A stretch of DNA of 12,106 nt, taken from positions 1-12,106 of the forward strand of contig JAHFMQ010000022.1 of NCBI GenBank assembly GCA_023267775.1, read 5' to 3'. Positions 1 through 6,102 of this stretch are shown one piece after another. The notes beneath the pieces were generated by a model, which was given only the letters and a program-made list of their open reading frames with translations, made no database searches and was not told the origin of the DNA. Positions within the stretch are counted from its first letter, which is position 1. Each line of letters begins with the position of its first letter. This DNA comes from Candidatus Kaiserbacteria bacterium. Lineage in GTDB: Bacteria > Patescibacteriota > Minisyncoccia > Phycocordibacterales > Phycocordibacteraceae. Made by a program: the position numbers and the translations under genes.

Positions 1-555
1 CCCTGACTCAATGGTGAACGGTTCTGTTTTCCCAGGTCCTGTTTCAACCGTCCCGGAAACAACGATAGTAACTCGAGGTTGTTCATAATCACCTCCTGAT
101 GCTTGAGGAAGGCCAGAAGCATCGTAAGCGGGTTTACCGGTACCCCTCACATAAAAAGTAAGAGAACTGATAGTAACTGACACGTCAGTGAGGGCGTATG
201 GTATGTTATCAGCTCCTGTTTCCTGTATCGACCCATTAGAGAAACTATACGTTACAGACTCTTTCGATGCATTCTTAAATGTGAAACTATTTCCGCCGTT
301 TATGCAGTCGTGCAAACCAATACAATTGTAGTCTGTCCCACTCCGTATATTGTATATCATGGTCTCAAGAGCAAATGACAGATTATTGATACCGACTGAA
401 ATTCCTTGGGCATGACGATTAATACCTATCATCAATAGATATGCTCCGGCAGCGAGCGTCATCACCAGTGTAAAAAGTCCGACCGCAACAATAAGTTCAA
501 CCAGAGAGAACCCCTTCTTAAGTTTTTTATTATCAAAAGGAAATATGGCGATCAT
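1..555 (-). CDS. Minor prepilin, PilW/GspJ-like (3' end outside the window)
   Basis: The reading frame is open for all 185 codons from the ATG at 555 to the window edge, so the C-terminus is missing. The N-terminus is a type III signal peptide: a basic leader (residues 10-14, KKLKK), then G15^F16-S-L-V-E20, then a hydrophobic helix to about residue 42. This is the class cut by prepilin peptidase and assembled into pili or pseudopili; the conserved Glu5 of the mature protein is present. The rest is Ser/Thr/Gly-rich and predicted to be beta-rich, with two cysteines close together (about residues 78 and 83). Its ATG overlaps the TGA of the upstream gene as ATGA (552-555), so translation is probably coupled. 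Its place after a GspH-like gene suggests a minor pilin of the PilW/GspJ type. The exact subfamily is inferred from length and position, not from a diagnostic motif. Confidence 0.8.
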   Translation of the reverse strand, partial: MIAIFPFDNKKLKKGFSLVELIVAVGLFTLVMTLAAGAYLLMIGINRHAQGISVGINNLSFALETMIYNIRSGTDYNCIGLHDCINGGNSFTFKNASKESVTYSFSNGSIQETGADNIPYALTDVSVTISSLTFYVRGTGKPAYDASGLPQASGGDYEQPRVTIVVSGTVETGPGKTEPFTIESG

Positions 556-1256
556 GGTAATGGACAATTCGTTGCATTCGCAGAAATTGCTCCGGATTTT
601 ACAACTGACACATAGCGCGCAGTACCTCCGGGAGCTTCCACTTTCAGACACGCCTTCGTACCGCTTTTTGTACCGCCAGAATCAACGGCCGTTATCCATG
701 GATTCGGATCGGGTCGAATGAAAATAATATTGAGAGCCGTCAGGCCATCCGCTGTACAGGACCAACTACTGGTGGTCGGGACGTAAATACAAAAGTCTGT
801 GACTGTAATACTGTTCCCCAGTTTGTAGTTATTGACCAATACGTCATTATTGTCGTACACACAATTACCACGCTTTGCATCGGGGGCGTTCAAATCCCCT
901 GATGGTGGTGCCGGGTAGCAAGTTCCAGGGTTATTTGAACTATCCTTAAAGAATATGAATGAGTCTGGTGATGCGTGAGAGAAATAAAGTCCGTATCCAA
1001 CATTAGTCGACGAACCTCCAAGCGCTCGACTGCTCACACCAAACGTTTCCGCATAGCGCAGCGTAAGCGCAATGTCGTAGGCAGTATTTGCGAGAATTAA
1101 CGTTCGATTGAAAGACGTTTGACTAGTAAGCATGACGCCAGAGATTATGGTAATGATCGTCATTACCACCATGAGCTCAATGAGCGTAAATCCTTTGTCA
1201 TTTCGATTACGAATGTAAGAAGGTTTCAGCCAGTGATAAGTGCGAAGGGATTCCAT
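552..1256 (-). CDS. Minor prepilin, GspH/FimT-like
   Basis: This 234-aa prepilin has a 22-residue leader ending in DKG22, cleavage before F23, then F-T-L-I-E27 and a hydrophobic helix to about residue 44. The leader is longer than in the two major pilins, which is common for GspH/FimT pseudopilins. The following stretch (about residues 56-80, with A-x-x-I-A-x-x-L-R-Y-A-E) resembles the GspH/FimT helix that packs against the beta domain. Six cysteines lie in the C-terminal part and could form disulfides outside the cell. The start at 1256 lies 31 bp inside the 3' end of pilD; no SD is visible before it. No other ATG occurs before the signal helix, so this start is likely. The product probably primes or caps pilus assembly. 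GspH-like is a motif-level call. Confidence 0.82.
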   Translation of the reverse strand: MESLRTYHWLKPSYIRNRNDKGFTLIELMVVMTIITIISGVMLTSQTSFNRTLILANTAYDIALTLRYAETFGVSSRALGGSSTNVGYGLYFSHASPDSFIFFKDSSNNPGTCYPAPPSGDLNAPDAKRGNCVYDNNDVLVNNYKLGNSITVTDFCIYVPTTSSWSCTADGLTALNIIFIRPDPNPWITAVDSGGTKSGTKACLKVEAPGGTARYVSVVKSGAISANATNCPLP

Positions 1257-1984
1257 TGTGTGAAAAAAGCAAGAAGGAAGCCGGCGGCAAGAAATGGCGC
1301 AAACGGCACCTCAACTCCCATTCTAGAGCCTCTTGGCCTCATCGCCAACACAACTATTCCAATAACTGCGCCTATCCAAAACGAAAAAATGAATCCGGGC
1401 AATGCCGCTCTACTGACTAGGAGTGAGAGACCGAATGCAAGCGGAGTGTCCGCAAGACCCATAGCTCGACCGCGCGATAAAAAATGGACAAGAGCGAGAC
1501 TTCCTGCAATCAGGAGCGCTGTATACAGAGAGGAGAAAAAGTCCTCAGGAGAGGAAGCTGCGAGAAAACCTGTAATGGCCGCAGCGATGATAAATATAAA
1601 GAGAAGTGAGGTCGGCAAGATTTGATGAGCAAGATCATAGAGAACGAGGGCAAGTAACACTGAGATCGAAAGAAGCATGAATGGAAGCGCCACAACGAGA
1701 CCGAGTGACGCATACACAAGAACGAAGAGTCCTCCGAGTAATAGTTCCGTGAGTGGCGATGCGATAGAAATGTAGGCACCACAGCAATGCGAACGGCCAC
1801 CGAAAAATACGTAAGACAGAATGGGTACGAGCATATGTGGCGGTAGCGGCTCAGTGCACGCATCACATCGAGAACGGCCTGTGAGTATACTCTGGCCTGT
1901 GTTCAAACGGACGACGACGACTCCAATAAAACTCGCGACAATGGCACCAAAAATAAAAAGTACGATAGCAACCGGAAGAAGCAT
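1226..1984 (-). CDS. pilD: Prepilin peptidase/N-methyltransferase PilD (type IV leader peptidase)
   Basis: This 252-aa polytopic membrane aspartyl protease removes the leader of type IV prepilins and, in the family, N-methylates the new N-terminal Phe. The N-terminal Cys domain is visible: C40-x-x-C43, then P-I-L-S-Y (54-58) and the second half ending C67-C68-G69. The two family aspartates are D117 (YDLAHQILP) and D179 (G176-L-A-D179), followed by about four more hydrophobic segments and the conserved PFAPFL near 227-232. Two departures stand out. The usual GxGD is GLAD, and the second CxxC is displaced (S65-H-C67-C68). The gene sits directly upstream of two minor prepilins and overlaps the first by 31 bp, so it shares their transcript. 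An extended -10 box lies 6 nt upstream of the ATG. Identity as PilD is firm; methyltransferase activity is family knowledge only. Confidence 0.92.
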   Translation of the reverse strand: MLLPVAIVLFIFGAIVASFIGVVVVRLNTGQSILTGRSRCDACTEPLPPHMLVPILSYVFFGGRSHCCGAYISIASPLTELLLGGLFVLVYASLGLVVALPFMLLSISVLLALVLYDLAHQILPTSLLFIFIIAAAITGFLAASSPEDFFSSLYTALLIAGSLALVHFLSRGRAMGLADTPLAFGLSLLVSRAALPGFIFSFWIGAVIGIVVLAMRPRGSRMGVEVPFAPFLAAGFLLAFFTQWNPFALITG

Positions 1985-1990
1985 CCGGCT

Positions 1991-1999
1991 ATCATAGCA
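1991..1999 (-). promoter_or_regulatory. Extended -10 promoter element immediately upstream of pilD
   Basis: The minus strand reads TGCTATGAT, an extended -10 (TG-n-TATGAT), followed by only 6 nt before the pilD ATG. The predicted transcription start would fall on or next to the A of the ATG, giving a leaderless mRNA. No good -35 hexamer lies 17 nt further upstream, which extended -10 promoters tolerate. Inference from motif only. Confidence 0.4.
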
Positions 2000-2046
2000 G
2001 GAAACTCCCGATGTTCCGCAGATTTCCTGCCTGAATTACTTGGAGG

Positions 2047-2073
2047 TTACTTGGGGGTTTCACCCCCAAGTAA
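2047..2073. repeat. Perfect 12-bp inverted repeat with 3-nt loop
   Basis: TTACTTGGGGGT (2047-2058) is followed by a TTC loop and its exact complement (2062-2073). The left arm is also part of a short tandem direct repeat: TTACTTGGAGG just upstream and TTACTTGGGGG in the arm. It lies in the spacer between the second major pilin and pilD. It may be a transcript-end hairpin or a protein-binding palindrome; neither strand shows a U-tract. Confidence 0.7.
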
Positions 2074-2107
2074 AGAAACTGGGATTACAAACGACATGCT
2101 ATGCATG

Positions 2108-2146
2108 GTAGCAGAAGCCCGCGGCATAGCCGCGGGCTTCTGCTAC
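2108..2146. terminator. Perfect 18-bp hairpin downstream of the second pilin gene, possible terminator or mRNA-stabilising element
   Basis: Both arms match exactly (2108-2125 and 2129-2146, GTAGCAGAAGCCCGCGGC in the left arm) with a 3-nt loop. The stem begins 18 nt after the pilin stop codon on the minus strand, where a terminator would be expected. The minus-strand transcript has UUUU before the stem and no U-run after it, so it is not a canonical intrinsic terminator. A strong 3' hairpin that protects an abundant pilin mRNA, or reduces read-through into pilD, is equally possible. A smaller hairpin (CATGC-tat-GCATG, 2095-2107) abuts it. Confidence 0.6.
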
Positions 2147-2164
2147 AAAATCAGTGCTATACGA

Positions 2165-2617
2165 TTATGATGGGCACGTATTTATCTGAGTCGTAGGGAG
2201 AGCGCCGCTTACCTGCTTCGATTTACCTGTCGAGTCAACGCACCAATAGGCGGTTGTCGTTGAGAGTGCCGCCGCCGCTAGGTAGGCTGAGCCGGTAGCG
2301 AGACAGTCAACATTGCCAATTCCGTTAGCTCCATCAGCGCCGAGCAAAGCACTGGTAATATTAGGATCACTGAACATACCTCCTGTGCAAGCAGTGGACG
2401 CTCCGGAAGACCAAGCTTGAGTACCGTAGCTATTGCTGTGATCACCGTAATAAATTTCTGCTTGAGTTCGAACAGTGCCAAGATTCGACTGAACGGCAGC
2501 ATCACTACCCTTGTCGCGGGCGGTGTTAAGAGACGCAAGCACGACAGCCGAGAGAATACCTATGATAGCGATGACGACGAGTAATTCGATGAGAGTGAAG
2601 CCCCGATGATTTTTCAT
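2165..2617 (-). CDS. Type IV major pilin-like prepilin (second of a tandem pair)
   Basis: This 150-aa type IVa prepilin has a 6-residue leader (MKNHRG), cleavage before F7, the F-T-L-I-E11 signature, a hydrophobic alpha-1 helix to about residue 30 and an amphipathic continuation (STAR-like, residues 31-58). The globular part holds four cysteines (C77, C105, C126, C148) and the motif Y-W-C-V-D-S-T-G (124-131) near the C-terminus, so disulfide closure of the C-terminal loop is likely. It is 33 bp downstream of a paralogue (2651-3112) whose N-terminal coding DNA is nearly identical. No SD precedes the ATG; the leader is A/T-rich. The short leader, small size and abundant-pilin architecture suggest a structural pilin rather than a minor one, but which paralogue dominates the fibre cannot be told from sequence. 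Confidence 0.9.
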   Translation of the reverse strand: MKNHRGFTLIELLVVIAIIGILSAVVLASLNTARDKGSDAAVQSNLGTVRTQAEIYYGDHSNSYGTQAWSSGASTACTGGMFSDPNITSALLGADGANGIGNVDCLATGSAYLAAAALSTTTAYWCVDSTGKSKQVSGALPTTQINTCPS

Positions 2618-2650
2618 ATATTTTTGGTTAATTGTTTAAGTTTAATTCCA

Positions 2651-3112
2651 TTAAGGGCACGTTGTCACACCTGATCCCAGATTTGCACTAATTGCCTTTC
2701 CGCCGCCGCCGGAGTCAACGCACCAGTATCCATTGAGGCCTTGCGGGACGTTAAGCTTTATCGAAATAGCGTATGCACTCGCGGTGTTGTTACAGACGGG
2801 AGCTTGGTTACCAGCAGCTGTTGTTGCGCCATTAATAGCCCTCGTGATTAATAGGTCAGCAAAAACGCTTCCAGCAGTGCTGCATGATAGCGTTGCTGCG
2901 TTTCCGTAACTATTTACAGCTGTACTATTACTACCATAAAATATTTCTGCTTGAGATTGGATCGCCGCAAAGTCAGACTGGATAGCGGCATCATTGCCTT
3001 TTTGACGAGCAGTGCTAAGAGACGCAAGCACGACAGCCGAAAGGATACCAATGATAGCGATGACGACGAGTAATTCGATGAGAGTGAAGCCTTGGGAACG
3101 GTTCTTGTACAT
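2651..3112 (-). CDS. Type IV major pilin-like prepilin (first of a tandem pair)
   Basis: This 153-aa prepilin starts at the ATG at 3112 (MYKNRSQG^FTLIE). The frame remains open to an upstream ATG at 3172, but that would add 20 residues to the leader and cover the likely promoter, so the short leader, matching its paralogue, is preferred. It has a hydrophobic alpha-1 N-terminal helix (residues 9-31) and then STARQKGNDAAIQS. Four cysteines (C77, C107, C131, C152) occupy positions equivalent to those in the downstream pilin, with Y-W-C-V-D-S-G near the end. The gene is separated from pilC by 100 bp, the largest gap on this side of the receiver gene, with possible -10 boxes. This fits independent, stronger expression of the structural subunit. 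No SD is seen (AAAATTAATT precedes the ATG). Confidence 0.9.
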   Translation of the reverse strand: MYKNRSQGFTLIELLVVIAIIGILSAVVLASLSTARQKGNDAAIQSDFAAIQSQAEIFYGSNSTAVNSYGNAATLSCSTAGSVFADLLITRAINGATTAAGNQAPVCNNTASAYAISIKLNVPQGLNGYWCVDSGGGGKAISANLGSGVTTCP

Positions 3113-3212
3113 AATTAATTTTGTGCGGTTAATGTCTAGATTGTACGCCCTAGGGGGCAAATATAAAAACAAGGCTGTGGATAGTCTTCACCCTATAGAA
3201 TTCGGCTTAAAC
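3113..3212 (-). promoter_or_regulatory. Spacer upstream of the first pilin with candidate pilin promoter(s)
   Basis: On the minus strand this 100-bp spacer contains two -10-like hexamers: TATATT, in an A/T-rich run after CCTTGTTTT, and TACAAT (+ strand 3140-3145). The second would give a 5' leader of about 20 nt. Neither has a convincing -35. A weak GCCC/GGGC hairpin lies between them. A separate promoter for the pilins is expected because pilin is needed in large excess over PilC, but the sites are only motif matches. Confidence 0.35.
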
Positions 3213-4418
3213 TTATATAGCGCCTGCGAGATTGTAAATTGGTATAAGCACTGCGGCAAGAAGTGTACCGACCCCAAGACCTAGGAGCACAATCATGAGC
3301 GGCTCAATAAGGCTAACGAGTGTATCGACAGAATTATTGACCTCACGGTTATAGAACTTCGCGAGAGTGGAGAGCATCTTGCTTAGTTCTCCGGTTTCCT
3401 CGCCTACTTTCGTCATGGCAACCATGATACTGGGTATTTCAGAGTTCTTTGCGAAAGAATCAGAGATAGAAATACCCCCCCGTACGTCCGCACCTACCTG
3501 AACAAGTATATTGGAATAGACTGCGTTGTCGACGACAGCTCCAGTAATATCGATTGCCTCTACCACCGAAACGCCGGAGAGGAGCATGGTCGCAAAATTA
3601 TCTGAGATTCGTGCGAGATAGAGTTTCCTGTAGAGGTCGCCAATATACGGGACGCTGATTTTCAAACTGTCCAATACAAATTTCCCATGCACAGTTTTCC
3701 TTAGTTGCCAGACATAAAAACCGGCGCCGACAAGCGCGATAAACAGGAAGATACCGTAGTGAACGATGAAGTTCGAAAAACCTATAACGATAGCCGTATA
3801 TATCGGGATTTCCTGGCCGGAATCGATAAGCACGGCGCTGATTTTCGGAATAACGAGTGCGAGCATGAGCGCCATCACTCCGAAGAACACTGTCACAACG
3901 AAAGCAGGATAGATGAGAGCATTTTCAGCTTTACTAATAAGATCATACGAGCGGTCGAGGTAATCGGCGAGATACATAAACGTCTCCGACAATTTGCCGG
4001 ATTCCTCCCCTGCGCGAACCATATTTACATAAAATGGCGAGAATACTTTTGGGTGCCGTGAAAGAGCTTTGCTGAGCGGGCTTCCGCCTTGAATATCGTC
4101 TCCAACTGTTGAAAGAATCGTTGCAAGTTGTTTATTTTCGACCTCAGAAGCGATGAGCCGAAATGCGCGAAGTGCAGAGACCTGGGCCTCAAACAATGTC
4201 GCTATTTGGCGAGAAAAAATAACAACTTCTTTATTGGAAACTCTCCCGAGAAATGACAAATCGATATTGAAAAGTTTTCGCGCTTCAGTCGACTCGATCG
4301 ACGAAATGATAAGGCTGCGTCGCTGAAGGGCCGATACCGCAATCTCCTTAGACGGCGCTTCAATGGTGCCGTCTCGCTCATGGCTGTCCTGATCAATTGC
4401 GTGATATTTGAACAACAT
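3213..4418 (-). CDS. pilC: Type IV pilus inner-membrane platform protein PilC (GspF family)
   Basis: This 401-aa protein has the usual GspF/PilC layout. A short N-terminal region (residues 1-60, starting MLFKYHA-D, with R-D-G-x-I-E-A) precedes two repeated T2SSF domains at about 67-190 and 270-393. Each carries the family signature: M133-V-R-A-G-E-E-S-G-K-L and M335-T-K-V-G-E-E-T-G-E-L. Hydrophobic segments lie near 171-192, 218-238 and 372-394. The protein is the membrane platform on which PilB and PilT act to add or remove pilin. It starts 3 nt after the pilT stop, so it is cotranscribed and probably translationally coupled. No SD is present. A seven-G run lies in the coding strand (3475-3481) within the second domain. 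Length and motifs are normal for the family. Confidence 0.94.
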   Translation of the reverse strand: MLFKYHAIDQDSHERDGTIEAPSKEIAVSALQRRSLIISSIESTEARKLFNIDLSFLGRVSNKEVVIFSRQIATLFEAQVSALRAFRLIASEVENKQLATILSTVGDDIQGGSPLSKALSRHPKVFSPFYVNMVRAGEESGKLSETFMYLADYLDRSYDLISKAENALIYPAFVVTVFFGVMALMLALVIPKISAVLIDSGQEIPIYTAIVIGFSNFIVHYGIFLFIALVGAGFYVWQLRKTVHGKFVLDSLKISVPYIGDLYRKLYLARISDNFATMLLSGVSVVEAIDITGAVVDNAVYSNILVQVGADVRGGISISDSFAKNSEIPSIMVAMTKVGEETGELSKMLSTLAKFYNREVNNSVDTLVSLIEPLMIVLLGLGVGTLLAAVLIPIYNLAGAI

Positions 4419-4421
4419 ATG

Positions 4422-5483
4422 TTAGAGATAGCGTTCGAATGTTTTTGGATCCATCGCATGCTCATACGCGTGCTCAACGGTAACTTCTCCGCGACGAACA
4501 AGGTCTGCGAGCGAGCGATCCATGTCGATCATTCCCTCTTGCGAAGAGATCTGGATCACTGAAGCGATTTCGTGCGTTCGTGAGTCGCGAATCAGCGTAC
4601 TCACGGCATTATTGTTGATCAGGAGTTCATACGCCGGGATGAGCCCTCCTGAGACTCGTGGAATAAGTCGCTGGGAAAAGATGCCAATGAGAGAACCTGC
4701 GAGTTGAACGCGCACTTGGCTTTGCTGTTCGGCAGGAAACATATCAATGATGCGGTCGATAGTCTGCGCCGCACTGTTCGTGTGAAGTGTCGAGAGGACG
4801 AGATGCCCGGTCTCTGCAGCAGTCACCGCAGAGGAAATAGTTTCATAATCACGCATTTCGCCAACCATGATGACGTCGACATCTTCTCGAAACGTGCTTT
4901 GCAGCGCGGTATGGAAATCTTTGGTATCAACATGCACTTCACGCTGATGGATGAGTGACTTTTTTTGCGCAAATAGGTACTCGACTGGGTCCTCAATGGT
5001 AAGTATGTGTTCGGCGCGAGTATCGTTAATACGATCGATCATCGTCGCAAGTGTGGTTGATTTACCATGCCCCACCGGCCCCACAACGAGGAAAAAGCCT
5101 TGTTTCCTCTGAGTGAACACTTCAAGCACCGAGGGGAGATTGAGTTCAGAGAAAGTGCGGATCGCGTGTGGAATGAGACGAAGAGCGAGCGATGTTGTCC
5201 CTTGTGAACGATACCCGTTGATGCGGAAACGTGTGTCTGCTTTATGCGCATAAGAAAGATCGATCGTCTGATTTTCGACGTACGATTTCCAACGCTCTTC
5301 AGTGACGATGCTTTGGAGCATCGCCTCAGTTTCTTTATTCGTTAACGGCGGATATTTTGAGAGAGGAATGAGGGAGCCTGATACACGGATCATCGGTGAA
5401 CCACCGACGTACAAGTGGAGGTCTGAACCTCCTTCTTTGACGACGATATCAAGAAGTTCTGCGAGACGGGAATCGGTAGCCAT
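4422..5483 (-). CDS. pilT: Type IV pilus retraction ATPase PilT
   Basis: This 353-aa hexameric motor ATPase has the PilT size and lacks the long N-terminal domain of PilB. The N-terminal PAS-like part includes G-G-S-D-L-H-L (18-24), R-V-S-G (33-36) and R-F-R-I-N-G-Y (85-91). The ATPase core has Walker A G135-P-V-G-H-G-K-S142, Asp box T-I-E-D-P-V-E-Y (162-169), Walker B V-D-V-I-M-V-G-E-M-R-D (202-212) and His box G-H-L-V-L-S-T-L-H-T-N (226-236). The C-terminal region has a diverged form of the PilT AIRNLIRE motif (A293-V-S-T-L-I-R-D300). His in place of the usual Ser in Walker A is unusual but keeps the GxxxxGKS pattern. The gene starts 2 nt after the receiver-gene stop and ends 3 nt before pilC. 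It drives retraction, hence twitching and DNA uptake in known systems. No SD is visible. Confidence 0.94.
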   Translation of the reverse strand: MATDSRLAELLDIVVKEGGSDLHLYVGGSPMIRVSGSLIPLSKYPPLTNKETEAMLQSIVTEERWKSYVENQTIDLSYAHKADTRFRINGYRSQGTTSLALRLIPHAIRTFSELNLPSVLEVFTQRKQGFFLVVGPVGHGKSTTLATMIDRINDTRAEHILTIEDPVEYLFAQKKSLIHQREVHVDTKDFHTALQSTFREDVDVIMVGEMRDYETISSAVTAAETGHLVLSTLHTNSAAQTIDRIIDMFPAEQQSQVRVQLAGSLIGIFSQRLIPRVSGGLIPAYELLINNNAVSTLIRDSRTHEIASVIQISSQEGMIDMDRSLADLVRRGEVTVEHAYEHAMDPKTFERYL

Positions 5484-5485
5484 GA

Positions 5486-5908
5486 TTAAGAACGGGACTT
5501 CCCCGCAGTCGATGAATCGTCGACAGCACCACCTTTAATTATTCGGATTGTTTCGGCAAACACTTCAGACGGAATCGCTGAAGCTTTCACAATATAGCCA
5601 TCCGCCTGCAATTGTTTGGCTTTTTCGATATCGGAAGGCTGACCTTGATTGGAAAGAATAATAACCTTCGTTCCTTTGGCGAGATTTTCTTTTCTCATTG
5701 TCGCTAACGCTTCGAGACCTCCTATACCTGGCATGATGAGGTCGAGAAGGATAGCGTCAGGAGCCTTTGCGTCTGGTTTCTTAAGTGCCGCTAAGAGTTC
5801 TTCGCCGCTCCCTAAAGCATTTATTTCGTGCCCAGCATTCTTAAATTTAACCGCGTAGAGATCGAGTAGAAACCTGTCATCATCAACGATGTAGATGCGG
5901 TACGCCAT
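5486..5908 (-). CDS. Stand-alone response regulator receiver protein in the pilus operon
   Basis: This 140-aa protein is a single CheY-like receiver domain. The acidic pocket is D9-D10-D11, the phospho-acceptor is D56 in L-L-D56-L-I-M-P-G, the switch Ser is S86 (I-I-L-S-N-Q-G) and the conserved Lys is K108 (Y-I-V-K-A-S). About 13 polar residues follow with no output domain, so it must act by protein contact, as PilG, PilH and CheY do, or through a partner. It is embedded between pilB and pilT and almost touches pilT (2-nt gap), pointing to control of the extension/retraction motors. No histidine kinase is in the window. A TATACT box within an inverted repeat lies 8 nt before the ATG, and there is no SD. 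Receiver identity is firm; the pilus target is inferred from context. Confidence 0.92.
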   Translation of the reverse strand: MAYRIYIVDDDRFLLDLYAVKFKNAGHEINALGSGEELLAALKKPDAKAPDAILLDLIMPGIGGLEALATMRKENLAKGTKVIILSNQGQPSDIEKAKQLQADGYIVKASAIPSEVFAETIRIIKGGAVDDSSTAGKSRS

Positions 5909-5915
5909 TAGTGGG

Positions 5916-6092
5916 TAGTATACCCCATGAGATAGGGCTCCCTCGAGTGAAGCATCTCATTTTGGGGACAAGATACCACTCCGACCGAACACGGAAGCGA
6001 TAAGAAGTTATCTCACGGGGTATACCCCGTGAGATAACCAGTGCGGACGAATATATACACAGTTACCGATGCGTATCTCATGGGGTATACTA
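5916..6092. repeat. Inverted-repeat cluster with a central 32-bp palindrome
   Basis: A 19-bp sequence, TAGTATACCCCATGAGATA (5916-5934), recurs as an exact inverted copy at 6074-6092. Between them, 6007-6038 is a perfect 32-bp palindrome whose halves carry the same core. The core TATACCCC(A/G)TGAGATA is therefore present four times, twice in each orientation, plus a degraded form near 5953-5970 (CATCTCAT-ttt-GGGG). The array fills most of the 194-bp gap between the pilB stop (6103) and the receiver start (5908). The outer repeats could pair with each other while the palindrome folds alone, or each could pair with a palindrome half. Possible roles are an operator array, an RNA switch between pilB and the receiver gene, or a MITE-like insertion. 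No target duplication is visible at the ends. Confidence 0.85.
5917..5922 (-). promoter_or_regulatory. Candidate -10 box of the receiver-pilT-pilC unit
   Basis: The minus strand reads TATACT followed by 8 nt and then the ATG of the receiver gene. The hexamer lies inside the left arm of the inverted-repeat cluster, so a protein or structure occupying the repeat would cover it. No consensus -35 is seen at the right distance. The mRNA leader would be only one or two nucleotides long. Motif-based inference. Confidence 0.3.
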
Positions 6093-6102
6093 CGCTTCCC
6101 TA

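Noticed and set aside
1119..1625. 168-aa plus-strand open frame across pilD and the GspH-like gene
   Set aside because: It is antisense to two genes with clear family motifs and has no recognisable motif or start signal.
2651..3172. Longer 173-aa version of the first pilin starting at 3172
   Set aside because: It would add 20 residues to the leader and cover the likely promoter. The ATG at 3112 gives an 8-residue leader like that of the paralogue.
3176..3184. DnaA-box-like sequence (CTATCCACA on the minus strand) upstream of the pilin gene
   Set aside because: It is a single 8-of-9 match without further boxes, an AT-rich unwinding region or dnaA/dnaN nearby; chance is sufficient.
5916..6092. 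CRISPR array
   Set aside because: The copies are in opposite orientations, spacing is irregular (12 to 90 bp between centres), and no cas gene is nearby.
5916..6092. Insertion sequence with 19-bp terminal inverted repeats
   Set aside because: There is no transposase frame and no target-site duplication at the outer ends; a MITE-like origin is kept only as an alternative in the finding.
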